From Streptomyces pristinaespiralis (lineage in GTDB: Bacteria; Actinomycetota; Actinomycetes; Streptomycetales; Streptomycetaceae): 64,000 nt of DNA. The notes under the pieces were generated by a model. That model was not told where the DNA came from. It saw nothing but the letters and a program-made list of their open reading frames with translations, and ran no database searches. The stretch is from assembly GCF_001278075.1 (NCBI RefSeq), contig NZ_CP011340.1, forward strand, positions 558,001 to 622,000, given 5' to 3'. Positions within the stretch are counted from its first letter, which is position 1; every line of letters begins with the position of its first letter. The translations under genes were made by a program, and so were the position numbers. Positions 47,563-56,260 of this stretch are shown here, piece after piece.

Positions 47563-48864
47563 TCAGAGCTCCTGCCGGGCGAGTGCCAGCAACCGGTCCA
47601 CGACCCGCGGCCCGCCCGCCCGCACCCCGTCGTGCTCGTACTCGTCGGTGACCCAGGTGCGCAGCCCGCGCACGGCACGGGCGGTGCGCAGCGAGTGGTC
47701 GGTGTCGACGTACATGTCGTCGTGGTAGACGGCCGCCGCCACCGGCACCTCGTTGACGGCGAGCCGGGCCGGGTCGTACAGCGGCGCCCAGTCGGTACGG
47801 GCCGCGAGCAGCTCCGCCGCCTCGCGCAGCGGCCGCAGGGCGGGATCCACCTCGAAGTGCCAGGGATGAATGGTCTCGCCGGTGAACATCAGCGGACGGT
47901 CGCCCTCGAGCGCCGCCGCCGCGTCGAACTCGGGGAACTCGGCGCGTGTCCTCTCCGCCGCCCAGCCCGTCGGCCGCCCGCCCTGGGCGTAGATGGCCTC
48001 GTGCAGCACCGCGTACAACGGGTTCGCGGCGAACGAGAGGACCGGGCGTACGCCCTCCAGGAAGGCGTCGGAGAACTCATGGCCCGACGCCGTGCGCACG
48101 AAGGCGTTCTCCAGCAGGTAGTGCAGCTGGTGGCTGCCCTCTCCGCCGCCCAGCAGGATGCCCAGCGACTGGAACGCCTCCGGTGTGAGGGTGTAACCGC
48201 CGGGCAGCCGCGCCGGGTGCTCGGCGAGACGGTCGGCGATCCGCCGGGCGCGCTCCACGTCCTGCGGGTAACGGGCGTAGTGCGCCTCGGCCTTGCGCCG
48301 GATGCGCGGGTACGCGGCCCGGTAGACGTCGTCGGCGTGCGCGTCGAGGGACGGCAGGCCGCCGGTGATCAGGACCGTGTCCAGCCCTTCCGGCGCGGAG
48401 GACAGGTAGTGCGTCGCGCAGAAGCCGCCGAAGGACTGGCCAAGCACCGTCCAGGGCGCTCCGCCGGTGAGGCGCCGCCGGACCGTCTCGCAGTCGCGGA
48501 CGATGCTGTCGGCCCTGAAGTGCGCGAGGTGGTCGGCCTGTGCCTCGGGTCCGCCGCGGGACACGAGCGTCTGGCGGTTCTGGGGTGTGGAGCGTCCGGT
48601 GCCGCGCTGGTCGAGCAGGAGCACGCGGAAGTCCTGTACCGCCCGCCCCAGCCAGGCCTGCTTGCCGATGAACCGGCGGACCGCGTTGCCGGGGCCGCCT
48701 TCCAGATACACCAGCCACGGTTTGCCGGTGTCCGGGTGGTCGGCGGCGGAGACGACCTCGCGGGCGTAGAGCTCGAGCTGCTCGCCGGCCGGATCAGCGT
48801 GGTCGAGCGGGACGGTGAAGTGGTGGTCGGTGAGGACGACTCCCGGCTGCCGGTAGCTGGCCAC
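47563..48864 (-). CDS. Alpha/beta hydrolase, proline iminopeptidase type
   Basis: The 433-residue protein begins at a GTG with AGGAGC upstream. It contains the oxyanion block LEGGPGN (55-61), LLLDQRGTGRST and the nucleophile elbow GQSFGG (Ser144), in the S33 peptidase pattern. A cap region of about 150 residues follows, and the histidine is likely in the C-terminal VYHDDMYVD. Members release N-terminal proline from peptides. No signal peptide. It lies 32 bases upstream of the PIG-L gene, same strand, so probably co-transcribed. Confidence 0.92.
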   Translation of the reverse strand: MASYRQPGVVLTDHHFTVPLDHADPAGEQLELYAREVVSAADHPDTGKPWLVYLEGGPGNAVRRFIGKQAWLGRAVQDFRVLLLDQRGTGRSTPQNRQTLVSRGGPEAQADHLAHFRADSIVRDCETVRRRLTGGAPWTVLGQSFGGFCATHYLSSAPEGLDTVLITGGLPSLDAHADDVYRAAYPRIRRKAEAHYARYPQDVERARRIADRLAEHPARLPGGYTLTPEAFQSLGILLGGGEGSHQLHYLLENAFVRTASGHEFSDAFLEGVRPVLSFAANPLYAVLHEAIYAQGGRPTGWAAERTRAEFPEFDAAAALEGDRPLMFTGETIHPWHFEVDPALRPLREAAELLAARTDWAPLYDPARLAVNEVPVAAAVYHDDMYVDTDHSLRTARAVRGLRTWVTDEYEHDGVRAGGPRVVDRLLALARQEL

Positions 48865-48886
48865 TGCTGCTCCTGTTTCCCTGTGT

Positions 48887-48927
48887 GCCCCCGCCCGTCC
48901 AGTGGATCACAGGGGACGGGCGGGGGC
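48887..48927 (-). terminator. Terminator of the GH5 cellulase gene
   Basis: A perfect 14-bp stem (GCCCCCGCCCGTCC with 48914-48927) and a 13-nt loop lies 45 bases beyond the cellulase stop. Confidence 0.75.
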
Positions 48928-48971
48928 GCCGGGGGGTGGGCCGGGTCAGGCGGCCGACCGTAGGGGTCGGG

Positions 48972-50447
48972 TCAGCTCGTCGGGAAGTCGTCCGCCGTCC
49001 TGATCCGGTCACGGACCCAGACGCCGGCCGGCTTCAGCGAGCCGGTGCCCGCCCAGGGACCGTTGTTGGCGCAGGTGCCGCTGTTGAACACGGCGCCCGA
49101 CCTGTTGTCGTCGGAGTAGTTCCAGTTGACCCAGCTGATCTTCTTGCTCGCCATCAGGTCGAGGTAGCGCTGCGACATCGTGAAGTCGTTGGCGCCCTCA
49201 CCGGCGTAGTCCTGGGTGCCGAACTCGGTCACGAACATGGGGACGCGGTCGGCCGCCCGGGACAGGGCGCTCAGGTACTCGTCCCTGTGCGAGGCCGCGT
49301 AGAAGTGGAACGTGTACATGATGTTGGAGGCGTTGACCGGGTTGTTCACGACCTCGCTCTCGTCCGACCCCTCGGAGACTCCCAGGGAGGACCAGGCACG
49401 GGTGCCGACGAGTACCGGGGTGTCGGCGTCGTAGCGCCGGATGACCGGGATGAGCTCCTCCGCGTAGCTCTTGATGCTCGACCAGCTCACGCCGCTGGGC
49501 TCGTTGGCGATCTCGTACAGCACGTTGGTCTTGTCCTTGTGGCGCTGTGCGATCTCGGTGAAGAAGGTCTTCGCCCGCGAGAGGTTGTGGTGCGGGTCGC
49601 CGGGGCTGAGCATGTGCCAGTCGACGATCGCGTACATACCGCGTGCGGTGGCCTGCTCGATGATCGAGTGGACCTTGTCGGTGAAGCCGCGCGGATCCGT
49701 CTCGTAGCCGCCCTCCTGCACGTACATCGAGATGCGCAGGACGTCGGCCTTCCAGTCGGTGGCCAGGGCGTCGAGGGAACCGCCTGTGACGCACTGGCTG
49801 TACCACTGGAGGCCGTGGGTGCTCATGCCGCGCAGCTGGATCGGCTTGCCGTACTGGTTGCAGAGCTTGGTGCCGCAGACCTTGAGCTGTCCGTTGACCC
49901 CGGCCGGGGTGCCGCCGGTGGTGGGGGTGGTCTCGACGGTGAGGTGGTCCACGTTCGGGCCGCCGGCGGACTGGACGGCGGTCGCCCTGATGGTGTTGGT
50001 GCCCGCCTTGAGGTCCGCGGTGAGGGTGGTCGTGGACCAGGAGGTCCAGGCACCGGTGCCCGGGAAGGCGCGGTCGTCGGCGGCGAGCGCGCCGTTGACG
50101 GTGATGTCCATCGGCCTGCTCGACGCGGTGCCGTTCGCGAAGCGCAGCTTGAGGCCGACCCGTCCGGCCTGGGCCGCGTCGACCGTCCACTGGACGTAAC
50201 TGCCGCTGACGTTGTCGTAGTTGACGAATCCGCTGCCGGTGAAGCCGGCGTGGTTGGACTCGACCAGGCCACGCGAGACGGTCGCGCTCTCGGCCTCGTG
50301 GGTGACAGCGGCCACCGCCGCCGGGGTGGGGGCGGCCGGGGCGGGGGCGGCCGGGGCGGCGGGTGCGGTGGTGAGGGTGAGGAGCAGAGCGGCGCCGAGG
50401 GCACCGATGCTGCCCAGGGGGCGTAGCCAGAACCGTGCCGGTCTCAT
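48972..50447 (-). CDS. Secreted GH5 endoglucanase with N-terminal CBM35-type module
   Basis: The 491-residue enzyme has a long signal peptide (to about residue 33) and a Pro/Ala linker. A carbohydrate-binding module of the CBM6/35 type covers 48-172 (HEAESATVSRGLVESNHAGF, FVNYDN, GPNVDHLTV). The GH5 catalytic domain covers about 185-480. Catalytic residues are visible: acid/base Glu316 in YEIANEPSG and nucleophile Glu408 in FVTEFGT. GMSTHGLQWY and VDWHMLSPGDP are typical of the GH5 subfamily 2 cellulases. Start ATG with GGAG 8 bases upstream. Confidence 0.95.
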   Translation of the reverse strand: MRPARFWLRPLGSIGALGAALLLTLTTAPAAPAAPAPAAPTPAAVAAVTHEAESATVSRGLVESNHAGFTGSGFVNYDNVSGSYVQWTVDAAQAGRVGLKLRFANGTASSRPMDITVNGALAADDRAFPGTGAWTSWSTTTLTADLKAGTNTIRATAVQSAGGPNVDHLTVETTPTTGGTPAGVNGQLKVCGTKLCNQYGKPIQLRGMSTHGLQWYSQCVTGGSLDALATDWKADVLRISMYVQEGGYETDPRGFTDKVHSIIEQATARGMYAIVDWHMLSPGDPHHNLSRAKTFFTEIAQRHKDKTNVLYEIANEPSGVSWSSIKSYAEELIPVIRRYDADTPVLVGTRAWSSLGVSEGSDESEVVNNPVNASNIMYTFHFYAASHRDEYLSALSRAADRVPMFVTEFGTQDYAGEGANDFTMSQRYLDLMASKKISWVNWNYSDDNRSGAVFNSGTCANNGPWAGTGSLKPAGVWVRDRIRTADDFPTS

Positions 50448-50858
50448 GGGGGACTCCGTTGGCTGGGCGGATAGCCGGACAGGCCGAAAGAATCGGCCGG
50501 GAATGATTGGAAGGAAACTTTTCTAACCGACGGTTTAGCAGGGGCCGCGCACCCACGACAAGGGGCATGACAAGACAAGAACCTCCGCCCGCCGCTCGCC
50601 CGACAGAGGCGGCCCGGCCCGCGCATGCGGCTGTCCGCCGCTTCCAGCGTGCGGGCCCAGACCGGTCCGGGCAGGTCAGCGGGGTCCGAACGGAGGGCGG
50701 GCGCGTCGGCGGCCCGCCCGCGGTCCGAGGTCACGCGCACTCCACGGGCGGGCCGTTCCGCGCGCCCCGTCCTCGCCGTTCCACCTGTCGGGCGGCCCTT
50801 GCCCCGTGGTGGCGGTCCGTGTTGATCTGCTGACACATCCCGTAGGAAAGGCGGCCCC
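50448..50858. promoter_or_regulatory. Divergent control region of cellulase and esterase genes, with a GAAA/TTTC dyad
   Basis: In this 411-bp gap, GGAAGGAAACTTTTCTAA (50509-50526) is an imperfect dyad resembling the GAAA-TTTC palindromes seen before actinomycete glycoside hydrolase genes (ROK-type, from memory). CTAACC-N4-GGTTTAG (about 50522-50537) forms a second dyad overlapping it. The CebR box TGGGAGCGCTCCCA is absent. No credible gene; frames here are Arg/Pro-rich. Confidence 0.45.
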
Positions 50859-51830
50859 ATGGCCCTGTTCGACCTGCCTCTGCCCGAGCTGCGCGCATAC
50901 CGCAGCGCCTCCGCCGAACCGGAGGACTTCGATGCGTTCTGGACGAAGACGCTCGACGAGGCCCGTGACCACGACCTCGACGCCCGCTTCGAACCCGTAC
51001 CGACCGGCCTCAGCACGGTGGACGTGCACGACGTGACCTTCGCCGGCTTCGGCGGCCACCCGGTGAAGGGCTGGCTGGTACTGCCCGCCGGGGCCGAGGA
51101 GCCGCTGCCCCTGGTCGTCGAGTTCCTCGGCTACGGCGGAGGCCGCGGCCTGCCGCACACTCATCTGCTGTGGGCCTCGGCCGGGTTCGCGCACTTCGTC
51201 ATGGACACCCGGGGTCAGGGCAGTGGCTGGTCGGCCGGCAGCACCCCGGACCCGGTGGGCAGTGCGCCTTCCTACCCGGGCTTCCTGACGCGGGGCATCG
51301 AGGACCCGTACGAGTACTACTACCGCCGGGTGTTCACCGACGCGGTCCGCGCCGTCGAGGCGGCGCGCTCGCACCCGCTGACCGACGCCGCCCGCACCGC
51401 GGTTGTCGGAGCCAGCCAGGGAGGGGGAATCGCCCTGGCCGCCGCCGGTCTCGTGCCCGACCTCTCGGCCGTCGCGCCCGACGTGCCGTTCCTGTGCGAC
51501 TTCCCCCGGGCGACGACGCTCACGGACCGTGAGCCGTACCGGGAGGTGGGCCACTACCTGAAGACCCACCGCGGCCGGAGCGAGCAGGCCGCGCGGACCT
51601 TGGCGTACTTCGACGGCGTGCACTTCGCGGCACGCGGCCGGGCGCCGGCGCTCTTCTCCGTGGCCCTGGAGGACCAGACCTGCCCGCCGTCGACGGTGTT
51701 CGCCGCCTTCAACGCGTACGCCCACGAGGACAAGCAGATCGAGGTCTACGACTTCAACGACCACGAGGGCGGCGGCCCGTTCCAGGAAGCCGCCCGCCTG
51801 CGCTGGCTGCCGCAGCGACTGACGACCTGA
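50859..51830 (+). CDS. CE7 acetyl esterase (acetylxylan esterase / cephalosporin-C deacetylase)
   Basis: The 323-residue cytoplasmic hydrolase matches CE7 length and motifs: FDAFWTKTLDEA near the start, VMDTRGQGSGWS, GASQGGG with Ser186, EDQTCPPST with Asp272 and NDHEGGG with His302. It removes acetyl groups from short xylo-oligosaccharides and similar esters. No signal peptide, so it would act on imported oligomers. Start ATG with AGGAAAGG upstream. It diverges from the GH5 gene. Confidence 0.95.
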   Translation: MALFDLPLPELRAYRSASAEPEDFDAFWTKTLDEARDHDLDARFEPVPTGLSTVDVHDVTFAGFGGHPVKGWLVLPAGAEEPLPLVVEFLGYGGGRGLPHTHLLWASAGFAHFVMDTRGQGSGWSAGSTPDPVGSAPSYPGFLTRGIEDPYEYYYRRVFTDAVRAVEAARSHPLTDAARTAVVGASQGGGIALAAAGLVPDLSAVAPDVPFLCDFPRATTLTDREPYREVGHYLKTHRGRSEQAARTLAYFDGVHFAARGRAPALFSVALEDQTCPPSTVFAAFNAYAHEDKQIEVYDFNDHEGGGPFQEAARLRWLPQRLTT

Positions 51831-51852
51831 CACCCGACCCGCGGGCGCGGCC

Positions 51853-51901
51853 TTGACCGTGTCCGTCAGGAGAGCCTACGTTTCTCGGGAAAGCGCTTAC
51901 T
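51853..51901 (+). promoter_or_regulatory. Promoter and LacI-type operator of the cupin gene
   Basis: TTGACC (51853-51858), an 18-bp spacer and TACGTT (51877-51882) precede GGAAAGCGCTTACT (51888-51901). That is close to the AAAGCGCTTT core recognised by LacI-family repressors and would cover the transcription start. Confidence 0.55.
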
Positions 51902-51943
51902 GTACCGCTCGGCGGCCCGCCGCCCGACCGAAGGAGACACCTC

Positions 51944-52759
51944 GTGAGCACGGCTGACCCCGGGGACACGGCTGCAGGCACGGGCACGGCCGCCGGCGGG
52001 GCGGCAGCCGTCCCCCGTCCGGCCGGGCCGGCGGGCCCCGCCGCCGGCTACGGCGGACTGCCCGGCGGCATCGGCGTCTCGCGGCTGCGGGTCTACGACT
52101 GGGAGGCCGCCGACGGCCTGCGCGGCGGCACCCCGCACATCCATCTGACCTGCTCGGAGGGGTACGCCGTGACCGGCGGCAGGGGCGCGGTCCAGACCCT
52201 GACCGCCTCCGGATTCGAGCAGACCGCTCTGGCGCCGGGCGCGCTGGTCTGGTTCACCCCGGGCACGATCCACCGGCTGGTCGACGAGGGCGGCCTGACC
52301 ATCATGGTGCTCATGCAGAACTGCGGTCTCCCGGAGGCCGGCGACGCGGTGCTGACCCTGCCTCCGCACCTGCTCGCCGACCCCGCCGCCTACCGCGCCG
52401 CCGTCGCCCTGCCGGAGGGCGGGACCGAGGAGGAGCTGGAGCGGGCGGCCCGGCGCCGTCGCGACCTCGCCGTCGAAGGATTCACGGCACTGCGCGGCGC
52501 GACGGAGGCCGGGGATCCTGAGCCGCTGGCCGCGTTCCACCGGGCCGCCGCGGCCCTGGTACGGCCCCTCGTCGGGGCGTGGCGCGAGCGCTGGCGCGAG
52601 GGCGCCGCCGCCGCCGCGTCGGCGACGGCGGCGCAGCTCGACGAGCTGGAGGAAGGGGGCGCGAGCCATCTGGCGCAGGCGCGGCTCCGGTCCGAACAGC
52701 CCGCCGCACGCGGGCGTTTCGGCATGTGTGGGCGCCTCGACGTGTACGACATCGCCTGA
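51944..52759 (+). CDS. Cupin-domain protein
   Basis: The GTG at 51944 has GAAGGAG 7 bases upstream and gives 271 residues. A Gly/Ala/Pro-rich N-terminus of about 40 residues precedes a cupin barrel with metal-binding-type histidines: GTPHIHLTCSEGYAV and GALVWFTPGTIHRLV. The C-terminal half is helical, with RAARRRRDLAVEGFTALRG. It could be a sugar isomerase or a ligand-binding accessory protein. The LacI-type operator upstream suggests induction by a carbohydrate. Confidence 0.85.
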   Translation: MSTADPGDTAAGTGTAAGGAAAVPRPAGPAGPAAGYGGLPGGIGVSRLRVYDWEAADGLRGGTPHIHLTCSEGYAVTGGRGAVQTLTASGFEQTALAPGALVWFTPGTIHRLVDEGGLTIMVLMQNCGLPEAGDAVLTLPPHLLADPAAYRAAVALPEGGTEEELERAARRRRDLAVEGFTALRGATEAGDPEPLAAFHRAAAALVRPLVGAWRERWREGAAAAASATAAQLDELEEGGASHLAQARLRSEQPAARGRFGMCGRLDVYDIA

Positions 52760-52929
52760 CGGGCGGCGTCCCGGACGACTGCCGCCGCACTTTTGCGGGA
52801 CGGTCGCACCGGGGTCTCACGGACAGCGCCGCCGTCACGGCCGTCCCCGGCTCGCCGCCCGCGCCGCCGTCCCGGCCCTGCTCGCCCCACAGATCTCACG
52901 CCATCCCAGCTCGCGGACGGCCGCCCCCG

Positions 52930-53448
52930 TCACCCGCTCCCCGCCGCCCCCGACCGGGGCAGGCGGTGCAGTTCGACGTCGGAAAGCCTGCCGTCCGACA
53001 CCTGGGCGGTCATGAACGTGCAGTGCGGCTGGCGTCTGCGGTCGGTCGGCGAGCCCGGATTGAGCAGCCGCAGCCCCGCGGGGGCGGTGGTGTCCCACGG
53101 GATGTGGCTGTGCCCGAACACCAGGACGTCGAGATCGGGAAAGCGCTCCGCGCACCGCCGTTCACGTCCCTGCGCGGGACCCGTCTCGTGCACGACGCCG
53201 AAGCGCAATCCGCCGAGCTCCGCCAGCGCCACCTCCGGCAGACGGGCGCGCAGCTGGGGCCCGTCGTTGTTCCCGTACACGGCGAGGAGACGCGCGGAGC
53301 GGGACTGGAGCAGGTCGAGGGTCGCGGTGTCGACCCAGTCGCCGGCGTGGATCACCACGTCTGCTCGGCCGATGGACTCCATGAGGTCCCCGGGCAGTCG
53401 TCGGGCCCGTTTGGGCACATGTGTGTCGGAGGTCAGCAGCAGCCGCAT
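52930..53448 (-). CDS. Metallophosphoesterase (YfcE/MJ0936-like)
   Basis: The ATG at 53448 begins MRLLLTSDTHVPKRARRLPG, which contains the D-x-H metal motif. Then come VVIHAGDWVD (GDxxD type), VYGNNDGP (GNxD), VFGHSHIPWD (GHxH) and LLNPGS, in the order of calcineurin-like phosphoesterases of the YfcE group. At 172 residues it is the usual length. It hydrolyses phosphodiesters in vitro; the natural substrate is unknown. The frame runs upstream to 53916 in low-complexity sequence. Confidence 0.93.
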   Translation of the reverse strand: MRLLLTSDTHVPKRARRLPGDLMESIGRADVVIHAGDWVDTATLDLLQSRSARLLAVYGNNDGPQLRARLPEVALAELGGLRFGVVHETGPAQGRERRCAERFPDLDVLVFGHSHIPWDTTAPAGLRLLNPGSPTDRRRQPHCTFMTAQVSDGRLSDVELHRLPRSGAAGSG

Positions 53449-53613
53449 GCCACCACCATGCGCCGTGCCGGGGCCGATCGCAGCCCCGATTCCTGCCGGC
53501 CGGTCGGCGGTTTCCGGATTTCTTGAAAGTCGTGCGCATACCCCTGCGTGAACGGGGCAGCAGAAGCTCGAGCGCTCGCCCGGCCCATCCCCCCTGGCCG
53601 CCGGCGAGGCGTC

Positions 53614-53655
53614 GCGGCCCCGCCCCCACCCCCCCGGAGGCGGGGCCGCCTTTGT
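53614..53655 (+). terminator. Terminator-like hairpin with no upstream gene on that strand
   Basis: GCGGCCCCGCC and GGCGGGGCCGC form a perfect 11-bp stem with a 14-nt loop, followed by CTTTGTCCT, the best T-rich end seen in this window. The only genes nearby are the phosphoesterase (minus) and one starting at 53879. The gap 53449-53878 has no credible protein gene. Confidence 0.55.
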
Positions 53656-53801
53656 CCTCTCTCGCCCGTCCGCCGTTCGTCGGGCCGGGGAGTCACGGCC
53701 GTGCCCGGCGTCCGGCCGCCGCGCACGCGCACACCGAACAGGTATGCCGAAACATGCCGGTGACTCGGCGGCCGACGCGGGTACCCGACATGGACAAGCT
53801 G

Positions 53802-53833
53802 CCGGCGACGACCCTTCACGAGGGTGTCGCCGG
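53802..53833 (+). other. Leader hairpin before the gene at 53879
   Basis: CCGGCGAC-G-ACCCT pairs with AGGGTGTCGCCGG around a 5-nt loop: 13 bp with one bulged G, ending about 30 bases before the ribosome site. It could be a leader structure or a weak terminator. Confidence 0.45.
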
Positions 53834-53878
53834 TGGCCCGCCGAGACGGTCCTCGGGCCGGAGGGAAAGGTGAATCCA

Positions 53879-54238
53879 GTGACCGCTCCTGCGCAACCGC
53901 AGCGGGACGAAGGCAAGCCCGTGGGGGTAAGGGCGTACGCGGAGGCCGAAGAGACGGAGCGAGAGCTGCCCGGGCTGCTCTCGTCGCGGGAGGCACCGCC
54001 CGGCTACCGGGACGGGGTGTCGGCGGGATACCGGTGGGCCCTGGGCCGGGACGCCCGCTCGCCCGTCACCGGAGCAGGCGCCGACGGCGTTCCGGACATG
54101 GAACTGCTGACCGCGGAGATCGACGCCGCGGTCGTCCGTGAGGACGAGGCCGTCAATGATCCCGCCACGCGCGACTACGTGCGCGGTGTGCACTCCGCCC
54201 TCGCCTGGATCTGCGGTTACAGCGATCGCCGCGTGTGA
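53879..54238 (+). CDS. Small acidic protein of unknown function
   Basis: The GTG at 53879 has GAGGGAAAGG 8 bases upstream and gives 119 residues. The sequence is acidic and helical in the middle (VRAYAEAEETERELPGLL) with Tyr/Trp-containing stretches (YRDGVSAGYRWALGRD, VHSALAWICGYSDRRV). No known family or catalytic motif. It stands alone between two minus-strand genes. Confidence 0.65.
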   Translation: MTAPAQPQRDEGKPVGVRAYAEAEETERELPGLLSSREAPPGYRDGVSAGYRWALGRDARSPVTGAGADGVPDMELLTAEIDAAVVREDEAVNDPATRDYVRGVHSALAWICGYSDRRV

Positions 54239-54375
54239 CGCAGGCGGTCGCCGCCCGGCCCGCGGGGACCACCCCTCGCGCCGCGTGGTGACGCCCGTCG
54301 TCCCGTGACCTGCGCGCTCCGGCGCCGCCTCGACCGTGCCGTCCGGTGCCTCGCGCCGTCCGGCCGTCCGGCACT

Positions 54376-54603
54376 TCACACCTGCGCGGTGCGTGCGATC
54401 ACCGGCAGTTCGTGTGCCTGATGGCCGCCGCTGGCGAGCATCCGTACCTCACCCCGGCCGCTGACCTCGGCCCGCACGATCCCCGTCTCGTCCTCGTAGA
54501 TCGGATGGCCGCCCGGCCCGGTCCTGTCGGTGCGCCGCACCACGACGACGTCGTCCACGGCCGCCGCCTGGAAAATGAGTTCGTAGCTCTCCGGATGTTC
54601 CAT
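54376..54603 (-). CDS. DUF6296-like small protein
   Basis: The 75-residue protein (MEHPESYELIFQ, VVVVRRTDRTGPGGHPIYED, RGEVRMLASGGHQ) resembles a small Streptomyces family I recall as DUF6296. It is probably one beta-sheet domain. Codon bias supports translation, and ATG at 54603 is the only sensible start. Function unknown. Confidence 0.7.
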   Translation of the reverse strand: MEHPESYELIFQAAAVDDVVVVRRTDRTGPGGHPIYEDETGIVRAEVSGRGEVRMLASGGHQAHELPVIARTAQV

Positions 54604-54764
54604 GACCGCCTCCCGGTCCCTGCACTGCGCGACCGGGAAACGCGTGCCGACCGCGCGGCGCCTTCCTTCCATCGTCGCTCCGGAGGGCGGCCCGCGCCTG
54701 TCCGGGCAGGAGCCGGCGCGATACCCGTTTGGGCACCCGCACCCGGCCGTGGAAGGGTGAGCCC

Positions 54765-55718
54765 GTGACGAAGAACGACACGGGCGCGGAGCGGCTGCTC
54801 TACGGATGCATGGGCCTCGGCGGGGCCTGGGACACGACGCGGTACGGCACGGCGGACATCGCGGCCGCGGAGGCAGCGGTGGAGGCGGCACTCGACAGCG
54901 GCATCACGGTGTTCGACCACGCCGACATCTACCGGCACGGCAAGGCGGAGGCGGTGTTCGGCGAGGTCCTTGCCCGTGCTCCCGGGCTGCGCGAACGCAT
55001 CGTGCTGCAGACGAAGTGCGGCATCCGGCTCGCCGACGGTGAGCGGCCGGGCATGTACGACCTGCGCGGCGAGACCATCATCCGGCGCGTCGAGGAGAGT
55101 CTTGTCCGCCTGCGCACCGACGTCATCGACGTACTGCTGCTGCACCGGCCGGACCCGTTGGCGGACCCGGAGGACATCGCGGAGGCGCTGACATCGCTGC
55201 ACCGCCAGGGGCTCGTGCGCCGCTTCGGCGTCTCGAACATGAGCGGCGCGCAGATCTCGCTCCTCCAGACCTTCCTCGAGCTGCCGCTGGCCGCCAACCA
55301 GCTCGAGATGAGCCTGCACCGCAGGGACTGGCTCGAAGGGGGCGTTCTCGTGAACACCCCGGAGGCCGCTTCGACCGGTTTCCCGCTCGGGACGGTGGAG
55401 CACTGCCGCTCGACCGGCATTCGTCTGCAGGCGTGGGGCGCCCTGGCGCAGGGACGCTTCACCGGGCGCCAGGAGACCCCGGCGGAACTGGCGACGGCGC
55501 GGCTCGTCGGCTCGCTCGCGGAGGCGAAGGGCACGTCGCCGGAGACGGTCCTGCTGTGGTGGCTCCAGCGGCACCCCTCGCGGATCGCGCCGGTCATCGG
55601 CAGTGCGAGGCCCGAGCGCATCCGCGCATGCGCCGACGCCGCGCGAAGGGACCCGGAGCTCACCCACGAGGAGTGGTACGAGCTCTGGATCACCGCGCGC
55701 GGCGCCGCGCTGCCCTAG
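54765..55718 (+). CDS. Aldo/keto reductase (YdhF/AKR family)
   Basis: The GTG at 54765 has GGAAGG upstream and gives 317 residues. AKR landmarks: YGCMGLGGAWD at the N-terminus, ITVFDHADIYRHGKAE with the Asp-Tyr of the active site, VLQTKCGIRL with the Lys, VLLLHRPDPL with the His, and the C-terminal NADPH block APVIGSARPERIRA. It reduces aldehydes or ketones; the substrate is not apparent. Confidence 0.94.
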   Translation: MTKNDTGAERLLYGCMGLGGAWDTTRYGTADIAAAEAAVEAALDSGITVFDHADIYRHGKAEAVFGEVLARAPGLRERIVLQTKCGIRLADGERPGMYDLRGETIIRRVEESLVRLRTDVIDVLLLHRPDPLADPEDIAEALTSLHRQGLVRRFGVSNMSGAQISLLQTFLELPLAANQLEMSLHRRDWLEGGVLVNTPEAASTGFPLGTVEHCRSTGIRLQAWGALAQGRFTGRQETPAELATARLVGSLAEAKGTSPETVLLWWLQRHPSRIAPVIGSARPERIRACADAARRDPELTHEEWYELWITARGAALP

Positions 55719-55741
55719 ACGAGGGCCTTTCTTCCCGACCT

Positions 55742-55783
55742 GCCGGGCCGGATCCGCACGTATGACCTTGGATCCGGCCCGGC
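55742..55783. terminator. Bidirectional terminator between AKR and CsbD genes
   Basis: A perfect 14-bp stem, GCCGGGCCGGATCC with 55770-55783, and a 14-nt loop separate the convergent genes. Confidence 0.75.
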
Positions 55784-55820
55784 CCGCCGGTGACGGCAGG
55801 GCCTCACATCAGAAGGCGTC

Positions 55821-55994
55821 CTAGTGCTTGAAGACGTCCTTCGTCTTCTCCTTGGCCTGGCGGGCGTCGCCCTTGGCCTGCTCCGCGCGCCCCTCGGCCG
55901 TGAGCCTCTCGTTGCCGACGGCACGGCCTGCGGTTTCCTTGGCCTTGCCCTTGGCCTGTTCCATCTTGGCGCGGGTCTTCTTCTTCTCAGCCAC
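55821..55994 (-). CDS. CsbD-family stress protein
   Basis: The 57-residue Lys/Glu/Ala-rich protein contains the CsbD pattern: AKETAGRAVGNERLTAEGRA and EQAKGDARQAKEKTKDVF. CsbD proteins accumulate under sigma-B-type general stress control. The GTG at 55994 gives the normal length; the frame upstream to 56066 is unlike the family. A weak GTTG-N14-CGGTAA lies at 56125-56102 on this strand. Confidence 0.92.
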   Translation of the reverse strand: MAEKKKTRAKMEQAKGKAKETAGRAVGNERLTAEGRAEQAKGDARQAKEKTKDVFKH

Positions 55995-56260
55995 GGAATT
56001 CACATCCCAGCTGTATTCGACGTCATGGCTTCCTGTCTGCTCTCCGATCGGCACCGCCTCAAACATGCCGGTTCCCCGCCGGTGATATTGCCGGAAAGCG
56101 ATTACCGGGTGTCTTCACGGGCAACATTCGGCGGCGGAAAACCAGGGCGTTCGCGAATCCATCGCCTTGGTGTGAGTCTGGAGTAATGAGCTGGGCGTCA
56201 TGGACAACTCGCGATGTATACACAGGACGCGGCGGTGCCCTCACCGAGGAGACCGGAGTG

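Noticed and set aside
50507..50833. 108-residue plus-strand frame in the cellulase-esterase spacer
   Set aside because: No ribosome site, Arg/Pro/Gly composition and overlap with the presumed control region.
53548..53763. 71-residue plus-strand frame over the orphan hairpin
   Set aside because: Arg/Pro low complexity with the terminator-like hairpin in its middle.
56102..56125. Sigma-B-like promoter GTTG-N14-CGGTAA upstream of the CsbD gene
   Set aside because: Two key positions differ from GTTT and GGGTA; not strong enough for a feature.
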